A stretch of DNA of 64,000 nucleotides from Sinohyriopsis cumingii (GCA_028554795.2 CM068830.1:49056227-49120226); one strand, 5' to 3'; shown: positions 9,656 through 21,949, counted from the stretch's first letter. Numbers and translations are program-made. Notes: generated from the sequence alone by a model not told the origin.

Positions 9656-10924
9656 TTGGAAAACTCTTTAATATTATAAAAACAAAGATTAATCGGATTA
9701 TAACAGAGGCCAGCTTATAATAATTACATCTACGGACACTGAGAGAGGTTCGCGTTCTGGCAACCTATGCAATTCCCGGTCCACTTATATTTTAGTAATA
9801 TATCAGAAGAAGCGTTGCATATCGTGTTAGGGAGAGTTTTCTTTAGAAACTAAATATATCGAATGAAGCTTTCCACTTTCATAAACGTGAAAGCTGTAAT
9901 TTGACTAGTGAATCGAAAGGTCAGTAGAACATGACCCATATCTATCTAATGCCAGAGATCTCGAGTATATTCAAACTGAGAACAAACCTGTTTATACATG
10001 ATGTTGCCAGGTTTTTGAGTTGCGCATACGCAACGTTTCTGAAATGGGAGGATGTGAGGAAACCGAGAAGGGTGGAGAGAAAGAGAGATAAATATACTGA
10101 TTGATACCTTTTTTGTTTGCTTCGTAAAGATAAGGAGAGATAAGAAACATGGATGGAAGACGGAAGAGTGATGATGGGTGAGATAAATAGAGAAGTGAGA
10201 GGTACTGAGGGGAGAAAAGGAGAAGAAGAGGAAAGGAACGATGAGAAAGAGAGAGAGAGGGGGGATATTGTGTAATCCTGCCGAAAACAATTATACTAGC
10301 TCCTACCATCTCTTATCATCGCACAGACATCAGAAGTCGCTCAGAGCGATGGTTTCATACAAGGTAAAAACGCGTCAGTGTTCCGCATAATGTAATACCT
10401 CTCCAGGATCGTCGATATCTCATGTCGTCATAAATGCACTTCAAAGTCCACGATAATGATTTGTGGTCCCCTTTCCGATTTCCATATGACCTATAGGCTG
10501 CATCATTAGCAATGCATGGAACGCATGTCCGTTACAAAATCACGTGGGAAGATTTTGACGAAACTTTGTAAGAACACTTACCTGTTTTTTATATTTTTTA
10601 TATATGTGTATTCACTTGACAAGACATAGGCAGTGCTGACTGTGTAATGGCAGTTCAACTCCAAGATCGCGTGTTGCGCGAAATAAGTTTTTGCAGTTGG
10701 AAAATACCACGCGACTAGAATGAATGCCGTAACTGACGGCAATTTATCATACATATAGTTGTGACAATTAGTCGGTATATGTGGTTGAAAAGTGTTTTTT
10801 ATATAAAAAAAATGACACTGATTAGCTGGATGATCCTAAAAGAGGGTTTCCGGAGGATGAGCTGGAAGGGGACACGGACAAACACTAATGAAGTCACAAG
10901 ACTGATTATGACGGAAGATTAGGT
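9656..10924. other. No gene seen
   Basis: Purine-rich GGAGAGA-type tract near 10,050-10,265; otherwise no coding similarity, repeat boundary or RNA gene recognised. Confidence 0.4.
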
Positions 10925-11544
10925 CCTTGCAAATAACATATTTTTCCCACGTTACGATTTCAAACATTCAGTGACAGAAACAGAAACATATTTGCAGACG
11001 TAAACACGTTTCTCCCGCGCCACTTCAATCCGATGTATTTCAGGTATAATTTGCACAGATGAATCCAGTCCAAAATCACAAACTTTCGTCGAATCGAAAC
11101 AAAATACCAAAATATATTCATTCCAGATCAAATGGAAAAGTTGTTGCAATGCGCATTCATTCACAATATGACTGCAAATTTCAATTTTAACTAGACACGC
11201 CATTTTCTTTCGAAAGTTATGTCGAGCGCGCGACTAAGTTCAAATTTATCTGGGCGGAGTTGTGTGCGCATTAATAATGATGTCATTGTGTAATGACAAA
11301 TCTGCGCTTGTGTATTTGGTTTGGAATACAGCATTCATTCATTTACGTTGTTTCTTGCAGTGTATTTTGTTTATATAATTAAACCTTAGGTAGAATATAA
11401 AAAAATTAGCATATAATAAAAATGTTACTGCATTTGTATGGGAAAATATGAACTCGTTTTGTCGGAAGGATATACTGCACTCACAAGTTCGTGCAGTATT
11501 CCATCCCAAAACTCGTTCATATTTTCCGATACAAATGCAGTAAC
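10925..11544 (+). repeat. About 0.65-kb interspersed repeat ending in a palindrome
   Basis: This matches 53,940-54,543 and 54,640-55,408. Shared blocks include CATTTTCTTTCGAAAGTTAT, GTCGAGCGCGCGACTAAGTT and GCGCTTGTGTATTTGGTTTG. The block ends in a 121-bp palindrome at 11,424-11,544. No coding potential is convincing. Confidence 0.75.
11424..11544. repeat. 121-bp palindrome (fold-back)
   Basis: The arms are GTTACTGCATTTGTATGGG, then AAAATATGAACTCG, and their near-perfect reverse complement. The centre is also partly palindromic (TACTGCAC / GTGCAGTA). Copies at 54,423-54,543 and 55,288-55,408 have exactly the same length. Confidence 0.85.
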
Positions 11545-11883
11545 CTATAAATACTGAACGATTCTGACAATGTAAAGTTAACGGGGAAAAAAATGAGCAT
11601 ATAATAATACGCAGTTTTTTAAAATTTATTTTACCAGGGTTAATGTGTTAATGGGTGCATTTTGATGACGTCACTAAATTTGAATATTCCTTGCGTATTT
11701 AATCACTTGTGCGTCGACATTGCACATAAATTACAAATTTTGCCATTCCTTGACGATTTGTTAAACATTTCAAAAATCCTTGTTAAAAAGAAGTGCAATT
11801 CTGGCAATCTGATAAATAATACTGCACTTACAAGTAGTAGACACGTTCTAAACATTAACCTGTACGGCATATGGGTTTCAGTC

Positions 11884-12055
11884 AAGGTAGCTCAGTCAGT
11901 AGAGCGTTAAACTCGTAATGCAAGGATCGCGTGTTCAATACTCGCCCAGGCCAACGCTGTTCGGTAACTTTATTGAAGGCCTTGGGAGAGGCACTTAGCT
12001 ACCATTTCCTCTATTCAAGTACCACTTATCTCATTGCGTGGATTTTGAAGAAAAT
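11884..12055 (+). mobile_element. tRNA-like SINE head and body (third SINE type)
   Basis: AAGGTAGCTCAGTCAGTAGA (A box), an ACTCGTAAT anticodon-arm-like stretch and GTGTTCAATACTC (B box) read like a decayed tRNA. The likely body is AGGCCTTGGGAGAGGCACTT. Lack of a full cloverleaf and of a 3' acceptor argues against a working tRNA gene. A related head is at 35,240-35,308. No target-site duplication was found. Confidence 0.55.
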
Positions 12056-12139
12056 TTGTCCTCTTTTAGCTCTTGTTTAAGTTTATACCAATTAATATTT
12101 CCTATTTCATAGATTTGTTTATAAATTCAATATTATGTA

Positions 12140-13763
12140 TTATGGAGACCTTTTGTCGCGCGACCATTTTGTGTAAAAGTTCAAGTCCAAATATGTGTCA
12201 GTATTCATAGATTTGTTGTACAGCCATTCCTCAATACAGTCATATGCATACGGTTGGTAAGCAAGGTAAAATTTGTTGGCAAATAGTTCTTTTCTCTTCA
12301 TTAGTCTTTTCAGATCTCGGAGGCCAAAGATGCAGATGGACCTGACATATTTCCCATAACATTCCTTACCCCAGTCCGCGTACACAGCTAGGAATTTCTT
12401 CCCATCTGGGTGGCCTGTGAATATAATGAAGGAATAAACTTAAGAAATAAATTAAATATATAATAATTCAAGTGCTAAATGACTTCTGCAACTTTTCAGC
12501 GTACCGGGACATTTACAAATGAATTTCAAAAGTATGGACAGTAAAATATTAACAATTTCACGCTTTGTTTACCTAGTTAGTTATATGTGTAATCAACATC
12601 AAGATTCCCTTTACATTACAAAATATATTACGCTTGTTAAAAACTGGAGTGTGACTCTTACCTGAGTAGCCACCTGGGGCACCAAGTTGAGTATTGTAGT
12701 TTAAAGTTGCCCAATAATACTCGTCTGGGCTGTATATATCTCTTGTCCAGTCAAGAAAGGCTCTAGCCTTCCTGTCAGTAAGAATAAATTCTACAAACTT
12801 CCTGCTAAAAACGCCGTATGCACTGCCCTTCACGATTGAAATATTGAATGGTGGTGAAGGTTTTAGTTTCCGCGTACTAACAATTTTAGGTTTCAGATTG
12901 GTTCCAGAAATATATTTGTAGTGATACTTAAATCTAATATCTAACATTCGTGGACCCGTAATACCTTCGATATCGTTAGTACCATTAAGAATGTTTAATA
13001 TCTTGACCAACTCAGCGTTTGTTTTTAAGGGGAACTGCTGACTAGGTAGGTTTATGAAATATTTCCACAATTTTCCCTTTTCAAGCAAATCTTTCATACA
13101 GTTTAAATCAGCCTGAAGTCTCGTGAATCCCGCGTACACAACGTTCTCTTTCTTGGAGACTACAAAAACGTTGTCGAAGCAGCTAGCTATTGCATCAATC
13201 CCAGAATGTACCACGGGCTCTGCCTGAAGGTCAACGTGAACGCAGTATAAATTTTGAGGTCTGTATATAGCTCGAAGAAGTCTTTCGGCTTGCTCTACCT
13301 CTTTGTACATAAGAATGCTGAAAGATATAGGAAATTCTTTCTCCTCTTTAGTTACGTGATAATCTAAGTATCCTCTCATCTGTTTAAAAGCATCACAGTT
13401 AGAGGCAATCACGGAAAAATTATCATCAGGCACAATAGGGCGGTGCGATGGCGACAGTTTTTCTGCATTTAATATTTCTGAGTGTTCTCCATTGATAATT
13501 GCTTTGCAATTCACTTCCCGCACATATCTTCCCCGACTGCCTTTGATAAATTTAAAAGGAATAGTCTGATTGACTTTAAAATTATTTGTTTGCATTGGCA
13601 TATCAACATCTCTTGAGGAACTGTCCAATGAGTGTTTCCTCTCCTCGCATGTTGAATCTTTGCATTGAAAATTGTGTAACGAGATAACCGCAAGAAGAAA
13701 GACAGAAAACACAAATCCAAAGCATTTGGAAGCTTTGTACCGGCAATATATTATTCTCATCAC
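12140..13763 (-). CDS. Beta-1,6-N-acetylglucosaminyltransferase (core-2 GCNT-like, GT14), two exons
   Basis: Exon 1 is 13,763-12,662 and exon 2 is 12,414-12,140, joined by a 247-bp GT-AG intron (donor GTAAGAG, acceptor TTCACAG, phase 1). The product is 458 residues, close to vertebrate GCNT1 and GCNT3. It is a type II Golgi protein: short cytosolic tail (1-14), membrane anchor (about 15-32), stem, then the GT14 domain from about 144. Visible family blocks are FPISFSILMYKEVEQAERLL (144-163), CVHVDLQAEP, VVYAGFTRLQADLNCM (208-223), FINLPSQQFPLKTN, GSAYGVFSRKFVEF and SPDEYYWATL (345-354). The C-terminal exon has FANKF and EEWL. The enzyme is expected to add a beta-1,6-GlcNAc branch to O-glycans (or I-antigen chains) in the Golgi; acceptor specificity cannot be read. 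The frame is intact with no obvious defects. Confidence 0.93.
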
Positions 13764-13816
13764 AAGACTCGTGTCTCAGTGTACATTCCTTCACTAGTTT
13801 TTCCCGGAATTGGTAT
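13764..13816 (-). other. Probable 5' UTR part of the GCNT exon, with upstream splice acceptor
   Basis: On the minus strand TGTTTATTTACAG precedes ATACCAATTCC, a good 3' splice site 53 nt before the ATG. This suggests that an upstream non-coding exon exists. The pyrimidine tract continues into a (CT)n/(AC)n microsatellite at 13,842-13,892. Confidence 0.45.
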
Positions 13817-13841
13817 CTGTAAATAAACATGAGAACTAGTG

Positions 13842-13845
13842 AGTT

Positions 13846-13890
<45 letters not shown>

Positions 13891-13892
13891 CA
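13842..13892. repeat. (GT)n(GA)n compound microsatellite
   Basis: TG units run into GA units just upstream of the GCNT 5' region, in the predicted 5' intron. Confidence 0.9.
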
Positions 13893-13989
13893 AATTCGGT
13901 ATGCCAGTAACAGTTACAACATCAAGGGACATAACTCGACCAAGTAATACAGTGGCTGAAAGCAGCGACATTTTCTTGGACAACTGTTA

Positions 13990-14865
13990 AATAGAAAGGC
14001 GTTAGATTCAAGCCCAAATTTTGTCAAAGCCATCCAGGCAGTGAAGATATATCAAATTCTATGTGGTGTAAATTCTCTGTTGTGTATGTTGTTTCATATA
14101 TACATCTGAGTCACGAGCGATTCTACTTAAGAACCGCTTACCTAGTACAAAAAGTGCAAAAAGAGAGAATTCACAACACTGATCGGCAAATCAACGGACA
14201 TACAAAACTAAGCGCCAAACGGAAGAAATTATCATGTATAATACCGGGCATAATGAAACAACAACAAATGGAGCAATGCTCAGCTTATAGGAATATTGCC
14301 ACATGTAAGCACAATTTTAAAACCAACGCGAATAAACTGTTAATGCTGATATGAACCTGCTTGTTATCAACAGAATAGTTATCAGTTTTATTTTCTATAT
14401 AAAAGTAACAAACTCTGAAAGATCATTGATACTATCAGAAATTTAAATAACTAGGGCGTGAACAGCACATATTTTTTAATGTGAAGCAACAAAAGAAGTG
14501 AGACAGGAAGATGTGCATTTAATGGACAGCCGCTTGAACAAAATAAAATAAAAACATGTAAGGCTAAAGAACTTAAATCGGTTCTGTCGAACCAACCAGA
14601 TTGTGTGTTTAAAAAGAGACACATCAATAACCAGACATTTAAAGTTTTAGTATCCTGACGGCTGTCTGACCCAGTACGTCTGTTATTTAGCTTTGTATAT
14701 GGTTCATATCTTGTTCTCGCAGTGGTGACGAGACTATTGTATTAGCTTTTGGAATAAGGAATTCATAATGAATTTATTCCAAGAAGATTTATTCCATTTT
14801 GGTTATATTGTTATAAAAGACGAATAAATGTCTTAGCTAACAACGGATTGTGGTTAAAATTTGCT
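13990..14865. other. No gene seen
   Basis: A 97-codon open frame at 14,061-14,354 has no family similarity or conserved composition. Nothing else was recognised. Confidence 0.4.
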
Positions 14866-14870
14866 TTATT

Positions 14871-16571
14871 GGTGGCGCTCTACAGTTTTGTAATTTGCAT
14901 AGGGTTAAATTTGTAAAGAAAAAGAATGTATCCGACTTTCCTCACTTGTTATATTGGTTATTTAAAAAGTGGCTTTGTACATCTTAGGTATTGTTCAAAG
15001 AATTTTAATTCCATTTATTTTGGTGTATAATTGATAATTTGTAATATGGGTTATATAGTATACAGCTTGGCCTTACTTCAGATGTGCGTCTTTCAAAAAC
15101 TGCTTCCTGGACTCAGCGGTAAATTGTTAAAAAAGAACCGACAACTTTTTTTTTTTACATTTCGTATCTATGTTAATTTAATCATTGCACTTTCGAAAGC
15201 TGATATTGTCTAGTCTGGCAAAATTACTTTTCCCTATATAATAACTGCAAAAATAGTATGTTTTAACACTAATTCAGAATGATATTTTGAGCACACGGGA
15301 GCAGTCATTTTAGTTTGCATGTTACAAAAAAACAACATCATCTTACAACTGCCACGCTCTCGAAGTTCATAATATATGTAGAGGGACCCCAATACGAACA
15401 TATAGCTATTATAATCGTGAATTAATCTAATTTTGGTTGCATGGCTGAATCATTTAAGTCGCAAGCTTAAAAACAGTCCTTTTGAATAATTCACCTCTAT
15501 TTCACCCCGCAGAACAGTATTTATTGGTGTCAAAGTCCCACACATGCCCAGCCCCCACTTCCGAAATATGAGTTTTTAAAAAAAATTCACATTACATATT
15601 GCCAACATGGCAACCAGTGTTATTAAACTTGTCACAATTATTCCTGTAACCATTTCATTTTACATTTTGGAAAGGGGTGGAACAGATCAGGTTCATGGAG
15701 GTCAAATATTAATATGTTTGCTAATTGTTCTAACACTAGAATATGGAAGAAAAAGATTTTGCTTTGTCATCCTTTATTTCTTAAATTAATTACAAATGAA
15801 TGAAAAGAAACATATTTGCCATACATTTCTGTCACTTAAATGCAACAAATTTAAATTTAAGTCGACTTCACTCCAGTGCTCCATGACTTCTCAGATTCTC
15901 TATATAACTAAAGTCGTTACATGTGCCTCAAGACATACTGTGTAAGCGAGAGCAAAATAAGCATAGTTAGCTGTTTTCATGCATAACATCAATGTTCATG
16001 TACCATTTTATTCCGAACATTATGTATGATCATATGCAGAAAAGAAACTCTTTGCCAAAGTTTTCATATTTGGTTATGGGTGGTGCTCTACAGTTTCGCA
16101 TATTTTGTATAGGGTTACATTTTTAAGGAAAAAGAATTTCCTGGGTTTTCTTCTTTGATTATACTAGCTGTTTAAACAAGACCTTGCAAATCTTAGATAT
16201 TGTTCAAAGAACTTTTAATTCCCTTTATTTTGGTGTATGGTTGATGGGTGTAATTTGGGTTATAGAGTATACAGCTTGGCCTTACTTCAGATGTGCATCT
16301 TTCAAAAACTGCTACCTCGGCTTGGTCATTTTCACTTCCTGGACTTAAGAGGTAAATTGCAAAGAGCCGATAGCTTTACGTTTTACATCATATTTATATG
16401 GTTTTATATTTATATATGGTAACTCATTCATTGCAAATTCTGAAGATAGTATTGTCTAGGCTGGCAATTTTCCTATTCCCGACTTTACAAATTGCTGAAG
16501 ATAGTCTACTTTTGCAGTAATTCAGGATGATCTTTTGAGCACAAGAGAGAAGACATTTTAGTTAGCTGTGT
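14871..16571 (+). repeat. Diverged tandem duplication, period about 1.2 kb
   Basis: The segment 14,871-15,327 reappears at 16,080-16,571. Shared text includes CTCTACAGTTT, TTTTAATTCC..TTTATTTT, GTATACAGCTTGGCCTTACT, TCTTTCAAAAACTGCT and GAGCACA. The offset is about 1,209 bp, growing to about 1,245 through indels. The material between (15,328-16,079) is unique by eye. No gene is seen; the small open frames in both copies follow the duplication. Confidence 0.75.
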
Positions 16572-16704
16572 GCTTATATCATGTACAATTACCATAAGTA
16601 CAATATCCAAAGACATTTCAGCCATAGTACATGAACGTAAAATAGAGGAATACTAATATTCTCCATATTGCTCATGTTGCAAATGCAAACAATTTCTTGG
16701 CACA

Positions 16705-16705
<1 letters not shown>

Positions 16706-16790
<85 letters not shown>
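16706..16790. repeat. (TA)n microsatellite, about 42 units
   Basis: An uninterrupted TA run. Confidence 0.95.
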
Positions 16791-16794
<4 letters not shown>

Positions 16795-16963
16795 CGGGTA
16801 TTAACAAGACTTGAGAGTTAAACGGGAAAGCATATGTTTAATATGATATGGTAATACAGAGCCAAACGGGCAATGGTTAAATACATGGCTGAATTTTTCT
16901 GAAGAGTGAGAGCAGTTAATTCCTTCTTCTTTTATTCGTGGCAAAACAAACTGTCCAAAGCCC

Positions 16964-18905
16964 CTAGACAGTAATGGTTTGCCCGTTTTTTATTCTATAT
17001 TTAACATTGGTATCAAAACAGTTTGCCAGGCTTGGGGCTATAATATTTATACAATCTTGCTTTTGCAGATCTGTGAAGTTTTCCACGCTTTTTGCTTGTT
17101 GTTCCATCCTCCGCCATTTTTTAAAATAGATTTTCTGCCCAATCATACTGTAGATCTCCTGGAGGTTGTCATTCCAGTTTGAGTATTTCTGGTTCAATTA
17201 GCGTGCTTTTTCTTCTTTGTCTGTCCTTTCATCTCCAGGCATGTTAATATGGGAGAGATCCCACATGAATTCTACAATATGTTGATGCAGATTTTCAAGC
17301 CTCGTATAATCTTCTGGAATCACGTTTTCACTGCTGGTAGATTCATCTGATTCCAGAGTTCCGGCACACTGAGTGAGACGCTAATTATGACTGCTCTGGG
17401 GGGTCTGGTTAGTTGGCATCAATTGTATCGCTTGGATTGTAGCCCAGAATTCACATATTACCTGGTAGCTTCGCCCCCAGTGTTTTCTCTATGATCACAG
17501 CTGCTGCTGAAACGTGTCCTTGGTCAGGGGATTTATATAAATCTGTGTAAATCTGGATGTACCCCAGGTACGTCTATGGTCTTAAACTAAGTAAAAGGAA
17601 TGAGTGAAAACCAACAAATTTTGTAAATTGCAACAAATAATTTGTTTCCCAGGAACACAAGGTTAAAATGTTTAAACGAAATTACAATATTGAGAATTAA
17701 ATCAGAAATAGTCCAAAAAGTTCAACCGCAAGTCGAAATGTATGAAGTTCCAATTCAATTATAGTGGTATTCCAAATATATTCCAGTACTGAATATGTTG
17801 GTGTGCCTGTAGTCTTGAACGTGCTAATGTGACAATAATCTGGAATGTGGAGATGTGCTAAGTCTTTTGACGTATCGCAATAACATATTCCGAAATGTCC
17901 CTGTCTGAACTCAAAAAATTCCAAAGTAATGTTTCTTTCCAAGAATATTATTGATCATTTTGTAGTTCCAGTGAAAAATAATTTTAATGAATAAATCCTC
18001 TCAAATTAAAAGCCGAAAACAACAATAATACTGATTTACTTCAGCTGTTAAGGCAAGAACGAATAATTCATTTTCAAGTAAAAGAAAATTTTTATAAAAA
18101 AGCTAAGACATAATAGCAGAGCTAGGATGTAGGCAAGTCTCCTCTATACAATATTCAAACTTGTCAACAAGTGTAGGAATTTCAAAGTGAAAAACGTAAT
18201 ATTTTAGATTCAGATTCAAGTAAACATGTTTACCATTGATACTGATCTGAATATTTAATCTATAATTTTACAAACTTCGAGAAATATTAGCTATTTACTA
18301 TGTTATTTACCAATTAAATATCACTGGTCAGATACACCATTAACTTGATATTTGACTAGAGATGTACATAATATATTAATCATTAAGAAAAATAAAAAAC
18401 AATACAAATTAAATATACATAACACCCCTCATACCTACATTCTATATCACAGAGGAGTTTAGTCCCTAATTTTATAGGATGCTCTTGTTTATTTCCATAT
18501 GTGAGTGCATTTAGGTTATTTTTGGTATTCTGTAGTTCCATGGGGCGAGATCAGAGTAGTTTATAATCTCCGCCTGTATATTAGGCATGGATTTGTTTGT
18601 TTTTTTACCTCCTGGCACCGTTATGCACAGTTTTTCATCTCTGTATAATGAATCTTGCTGGGTACGACTTGTATTGATAGCATATTCGCATACTTCAAGA
18701 ACAGTTCCTCTCTTAGATTGATAGGAAGTTCCCCGGTTAAGATTCTACATTCTTCCTTGAACGTGTTACCGAGCATACCGGTGAAGGTAATACGAGTTTT
18801 GTGCTGGATCCGGTCTAATTTTCTCGTGTACATTAAGGTTTGCATAGTCAATTTTGGATGAATGAGGGTCCTGTATTGTGTAAGTAGTGTGGACTGAGCT
18901 GCTCC
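16964..18905 (-). mobile_element. I/Nimb-like LINE C, internal fragment, split by an insertion
   Basis: On the minus strand the text begins with post-RT sequence (TLIHPKLTMQTL, RKLDRIQHKTRI near 18,880-18,790) and PNIQAE..NYSDLAPWNY (about 18,560). An 850-bp repeat interrupts it. RNase H then follows (YLGYIQIYTDLYKSPDQG near 17,570-17,520, where YTDL replaces the usual YTDG; VSAAAVIIEKTLGAK). The C-terminal linker ends IINIIAPSLAN-like near 17,000. LINE A has the matching words (PNIQAEQIAYPDPIPW, KTYTDG, IKAPSLAN). The EN, RT and extreme 3' end are absent. It was truncated on both sides before or after the repeat inserted. Confidence 0.8.
17580..18430. mobile_element. About 850-bp interspersed repeat inserted in LINE C
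   Basis: The two halves of LINE C abut this block. A second copy lies at 48,434-49,470 (about 860 bp once a nested MITE is subtracted). Shared blocks are TTAAACTAAGTAA, CCAACA.ATTTTGTAAA, CAACAAATAATTT, GGTGTTCCA/GGTATTCCA and ATGTGCT. One end reads ATAAC.C..GGGG or CCCCTCATACC. There are no clear terminal repeats and no coding region, so its class is unknown. A target-site duplication could not be settled by eye. Confidence 0.65.
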
Positions 18906-19570
18906 CCCACCCCCACATCAATGCCCTTGAGGTTCTTCAAGTGGTTCAATCGTGCCCACAATGTCTTACTACCTGTGTAATCTATTTACATCATCTTAAC
19001 TGTTCATAGAACGCCATTCCAAGGATGGTATTCTATGGGCACCTAGGTCCACATTGGTGGGTCGATTGATCAATCCAGGGCGCTTATCATTATACTGGAC
19101 AGGGTGGGATTTAGTACGCTGCCTTTCGATTTCAATTCTAATGCACGACTGTCTATCTTTGATTAATATCGCGTGCGGCTATCCGGCGACTGGTTAATAT
19201 CCGCACTGCATACTGCTTAATTTCTCGTCGATGGGTAACTTTTCAGTGGCCATCACCACTTCAATGTATGCATCACATACTTTTTAATTTGCAAGTCCTG
19301 AATAGGAAATGGAGGGAAAGGGACCGATAGGGTCGAGCCCCGATGCTACCGGATGTCTCCTGTTGTTCCATGGTTAGACTTCCAAACGTTGCCATCCTGC
19401 ACCTGAATTGTGAATATATACAATCTGTGCTTTTGGCGGTTGGGTTAGTCAGGTATAGCTTTTAGAAAGAGTAACATCGAGTGACGGGTCATGTGTATGA
19501 TGAAATCGTATCTTCTCTTTTTGTAAACATTTGCATCTTTACGTTGAATTGTAGTGTACATATAAATTAC
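18906..19570. other. No gene seen
   Basis: Mixed sequence with a C-rich run near 18,905-18,915. No recognised family. Confidence 0.35.
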
Positions 19571-19995
19571 TTCAATCAGTGCCACCTAGTGGTTTGTGTC
19601 TATGACCATCGTATACTGTCGAACTTTTGGAGGGGATGTAGTTTGGTCATGCGTAGCTGATGGTACACTTGCTTTCTTATATGTTTCTGGGGTTTGTTAA
19701 TAATCAGATACCACATCATGTGGTTGGCTCTGGTGATCTGGGAATTTGACTACCTTATATTCTTACTAATTGTGTGTTCAGATTAACAGGACATACAGTT
19801 ATATTCCTTTTAGTGTCCCAAATATTGCACTCTGTGGGGCGAGGCACTGATGGTCTGGGCTTAGGACCAACTTATATCCTTACTTTTTGGGTCAGCTTAG
19901 CTGGTCCTATTTTTGATTTGTTATGAGTAAGCCAGTCTTTGCCACCTTGTGCAGCGGGGCCTGATGGTTTGTGCTTAGGACCACCTCATATGGCA
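19570..19995. repeat. Imperfect repeats of about 113 bp downstream of an R1-like segment
   Basis: CTGATGGT.TG.GCTTAGGACCA.CT.ATAT occurs near 19,848 and 19,961, a spacing of 113 bp. Weaker relatives lie near 19,580 and 19,715. In minus orientation this is the region transcribed from the R1-like segment at 20,030-20,345, so it may be a repetitive gene body. No clear frame is seen. Confidence 0.4.
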
Positions 19996-20029
19996 TACTT
20001 GATGGTCGATGTACGAGTTTAGTTGCATT

Positions 20030-20345
20030 GTTGATGATGATGATATTTGATTAGCATCGCTTGCGCACATAGTGCATGCGCGATGATTTAAATTCCGCAA
20101 GATTAATTAATTGTTCGAGGGGGGCGGAAAAAGAGCCTCATCCCTCAGCGCTTTAATGCACACAAAGTGTGCTACTTAGTTGTGTCTGATTCCGGGATAA
20201 TGTAATCCCACGGGAAAAACGACGAGCGGGAACAGGAGGACCCAAGCTTATCGTTTTTAGTCTGTATCAATTGCTTCGCTTCTTGGGGAATTACATCCCA
20301 CTTATAGCGCTACCCCAGTACCATGATGGCACGTTCATCAGGGTA
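20030..20345 (-). promoter_or_regulatory. R1-like upstream segment, partial
   Basis: On the minus strand, GCGCTGAGGGATGAGGCTCT followed by an AATTAATTAAT stretch, GCATGCACTATGTGCGCAAG and ATCATCATCATC reproduce the 3' half of R1. The upstream half is different. No clear cassette frame follows. Confidence 0.45.
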
Positions 20346-20799
20346 GTAGGTTTAATACGTGCTAGCATAGTATGACTGAATGTCTGGTTGAGGGCAGGAA
20401 GGTAGGGATATAAATAGGAAGGGAGCTTTTTCTGACATCCACAGTTAATTTTGATCCCAATTTCCAGAGTAAATAGTCTTGCTGAATTTTTAAAGATTGT
20501 ATGTGTGCTGTTGGATATTGTGAAAAAAGAAGGAAAAGAATAATAATTTTTATAAAATGATTATACATTTCTTTAAAAAGTTTAATTTTTTTTTAAATAT
20601 ATATTGTTTTGTTTGTGATAAGTTCTACTTTATTTTCATAGGGATTTTATTGTATCATTTTATAGTTTATGGTTCTAAGTGGAGTGGAGTGAGGGGATGA
20701 TCATAAAGGGTTAAATGTTTCCTTGTTTGCCAATTTCTTTCAGGAAAAATAGGATATTATTATATGAAGAGTTGATGTTAGGGTTACTGGACGACAGGA

Positions 20800-20976
20800 A
20801 TTCCGGGGAGGTGTTGAGGTTCCTATGTGTTTTTGATTTGTCTTAACGACGTCCACTTGTGCATATTTGTTGCACTCATTAAATACATGGTGTAAATCTT
20901 CTGGGGTGGCACAATGCGAACAATTCACGCCTCTAACATTGTTAATATAGATGTATTTTCCGAAACTGCTGGACAA
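20800..20976 (-). pseudogene. LINE A C-terminal Cys/His motif
   Basis: The block VNCSHCATPEDLHHVFNEC has the spacing CX2C...HX..C found at the C-terminus of I-clade ORF2 proteins, after the RNase H domain. It is preceded by a KAPSLANKQNQKFINRIKTG linker, of which LINE C keeps IAPSLAN. Confidence 0.75.
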
Positions 20977-21214
20977 TAATGTATTTCCAGTTTTTATTCT
21001 GTTGATAAATTTCTGGTTTTGTTTGTTGGCCAGACTCGGCGCTTTTATATTCCTGGATATTTCCTTTTGTATGAGGTAAAGTGTGCTACCTTTTGTACTA
21101 TTGTCCCATTCCTGCTGACATTTCCCTAGAATTTTTATTCCTGATTATGCCATAGTATTCTTTGCAGCTTTACTGGAGTATGACATGGTTGTTTTCTTCA
21201 AGTTTGTTTTTAGC

Positions 21215-21600
21215 TGCTTAGTCAGCTGTTTCGTTTCCTGGGATGTTGATATGGGGTGGTACCCACATAAATTCGATTATAGTGTCCTTGTTTTCCATTT
21301 GTCTCAGTAACAGGTTGGTCTCTTTGACGAAATTGTCGCGGCAGGTGGAGATGCCGGATTTCAGTGATTTTAAGACACTTAGCGAGTCAATGATAATTAG
21401 TGCTTTGCGCATGTTTGTCGATTTCACCCATTTAATGGCTTCAATTATGGCCCAGAAATCTGCTGTGTAAAGAGAGCAGTTATCTGGGAGTCTAGCTCCA
21501 AGCTCTATATTGTCCTCCGGTACTACTATAGCGGCTGCTGTTCTGATATGATTGTTTGTTTTTATCCATCGGTGTAAGTCTTAATATAATCTTGATACGA
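21215..21600 (-). pseudogene. LINE A RNase H domain
   Basis: The start is the acidic block YIKTYTDG near 21,575. ALIIIDSLSVLKSL (21,400-21,360) carries the second acidic position. FMWVPPHINIPGNETAD (21,265-21,218) is the usual W-V-P-x-H-x-x-x-x-G-N-E-x-A-D motif. The domain removes RNA from the cDNA hybrid. The spacing is normal, but stops separate the first motif from the rest. Confidence 0.8.
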
Positions 21601-21949
21601 GTTTTCTATGTTAGAGAGTATTGTAGATCTTATTGCTAGAGGAATGTCATTTTTAGGTCCAATCCTGGTTGCGCTGAAATTGATATGCACTGTGTTGCAT
21701 GTCCATGGTATGGGATCAGGGTATGCGATTTGTTCAGCTTGTATGTTTGGAATTTCAAACTTTTTGGTTAATTCGTGAATCTGCTTTCCTCCTGGTGTAT
21801 CCGGGACTAACTTACATCTGAAGGGGATGTTACATTTTGATACATAAATCTTGGTTGGGTGTGAGTCTTCATGGATCGATATCTTAGTAATAGTTCTCCT
21901 CTTGGTACGACTTCGACGAGGCACACACCTGGCACCCATAATCCAACTT

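Noticed and set aside
11884-11950. Functional tRNA gene with CGT anticodon
   Set aside because: The arms do not pair well and a SINE-like body follows; a related decayed head is at 35,240.
14061-14354. 97-codon frame upstream of the GCNT gene as a separate gene
   Set aside because: No recognisable domain, no promoter or splice context, and length is within chance for AT-rich DNA.
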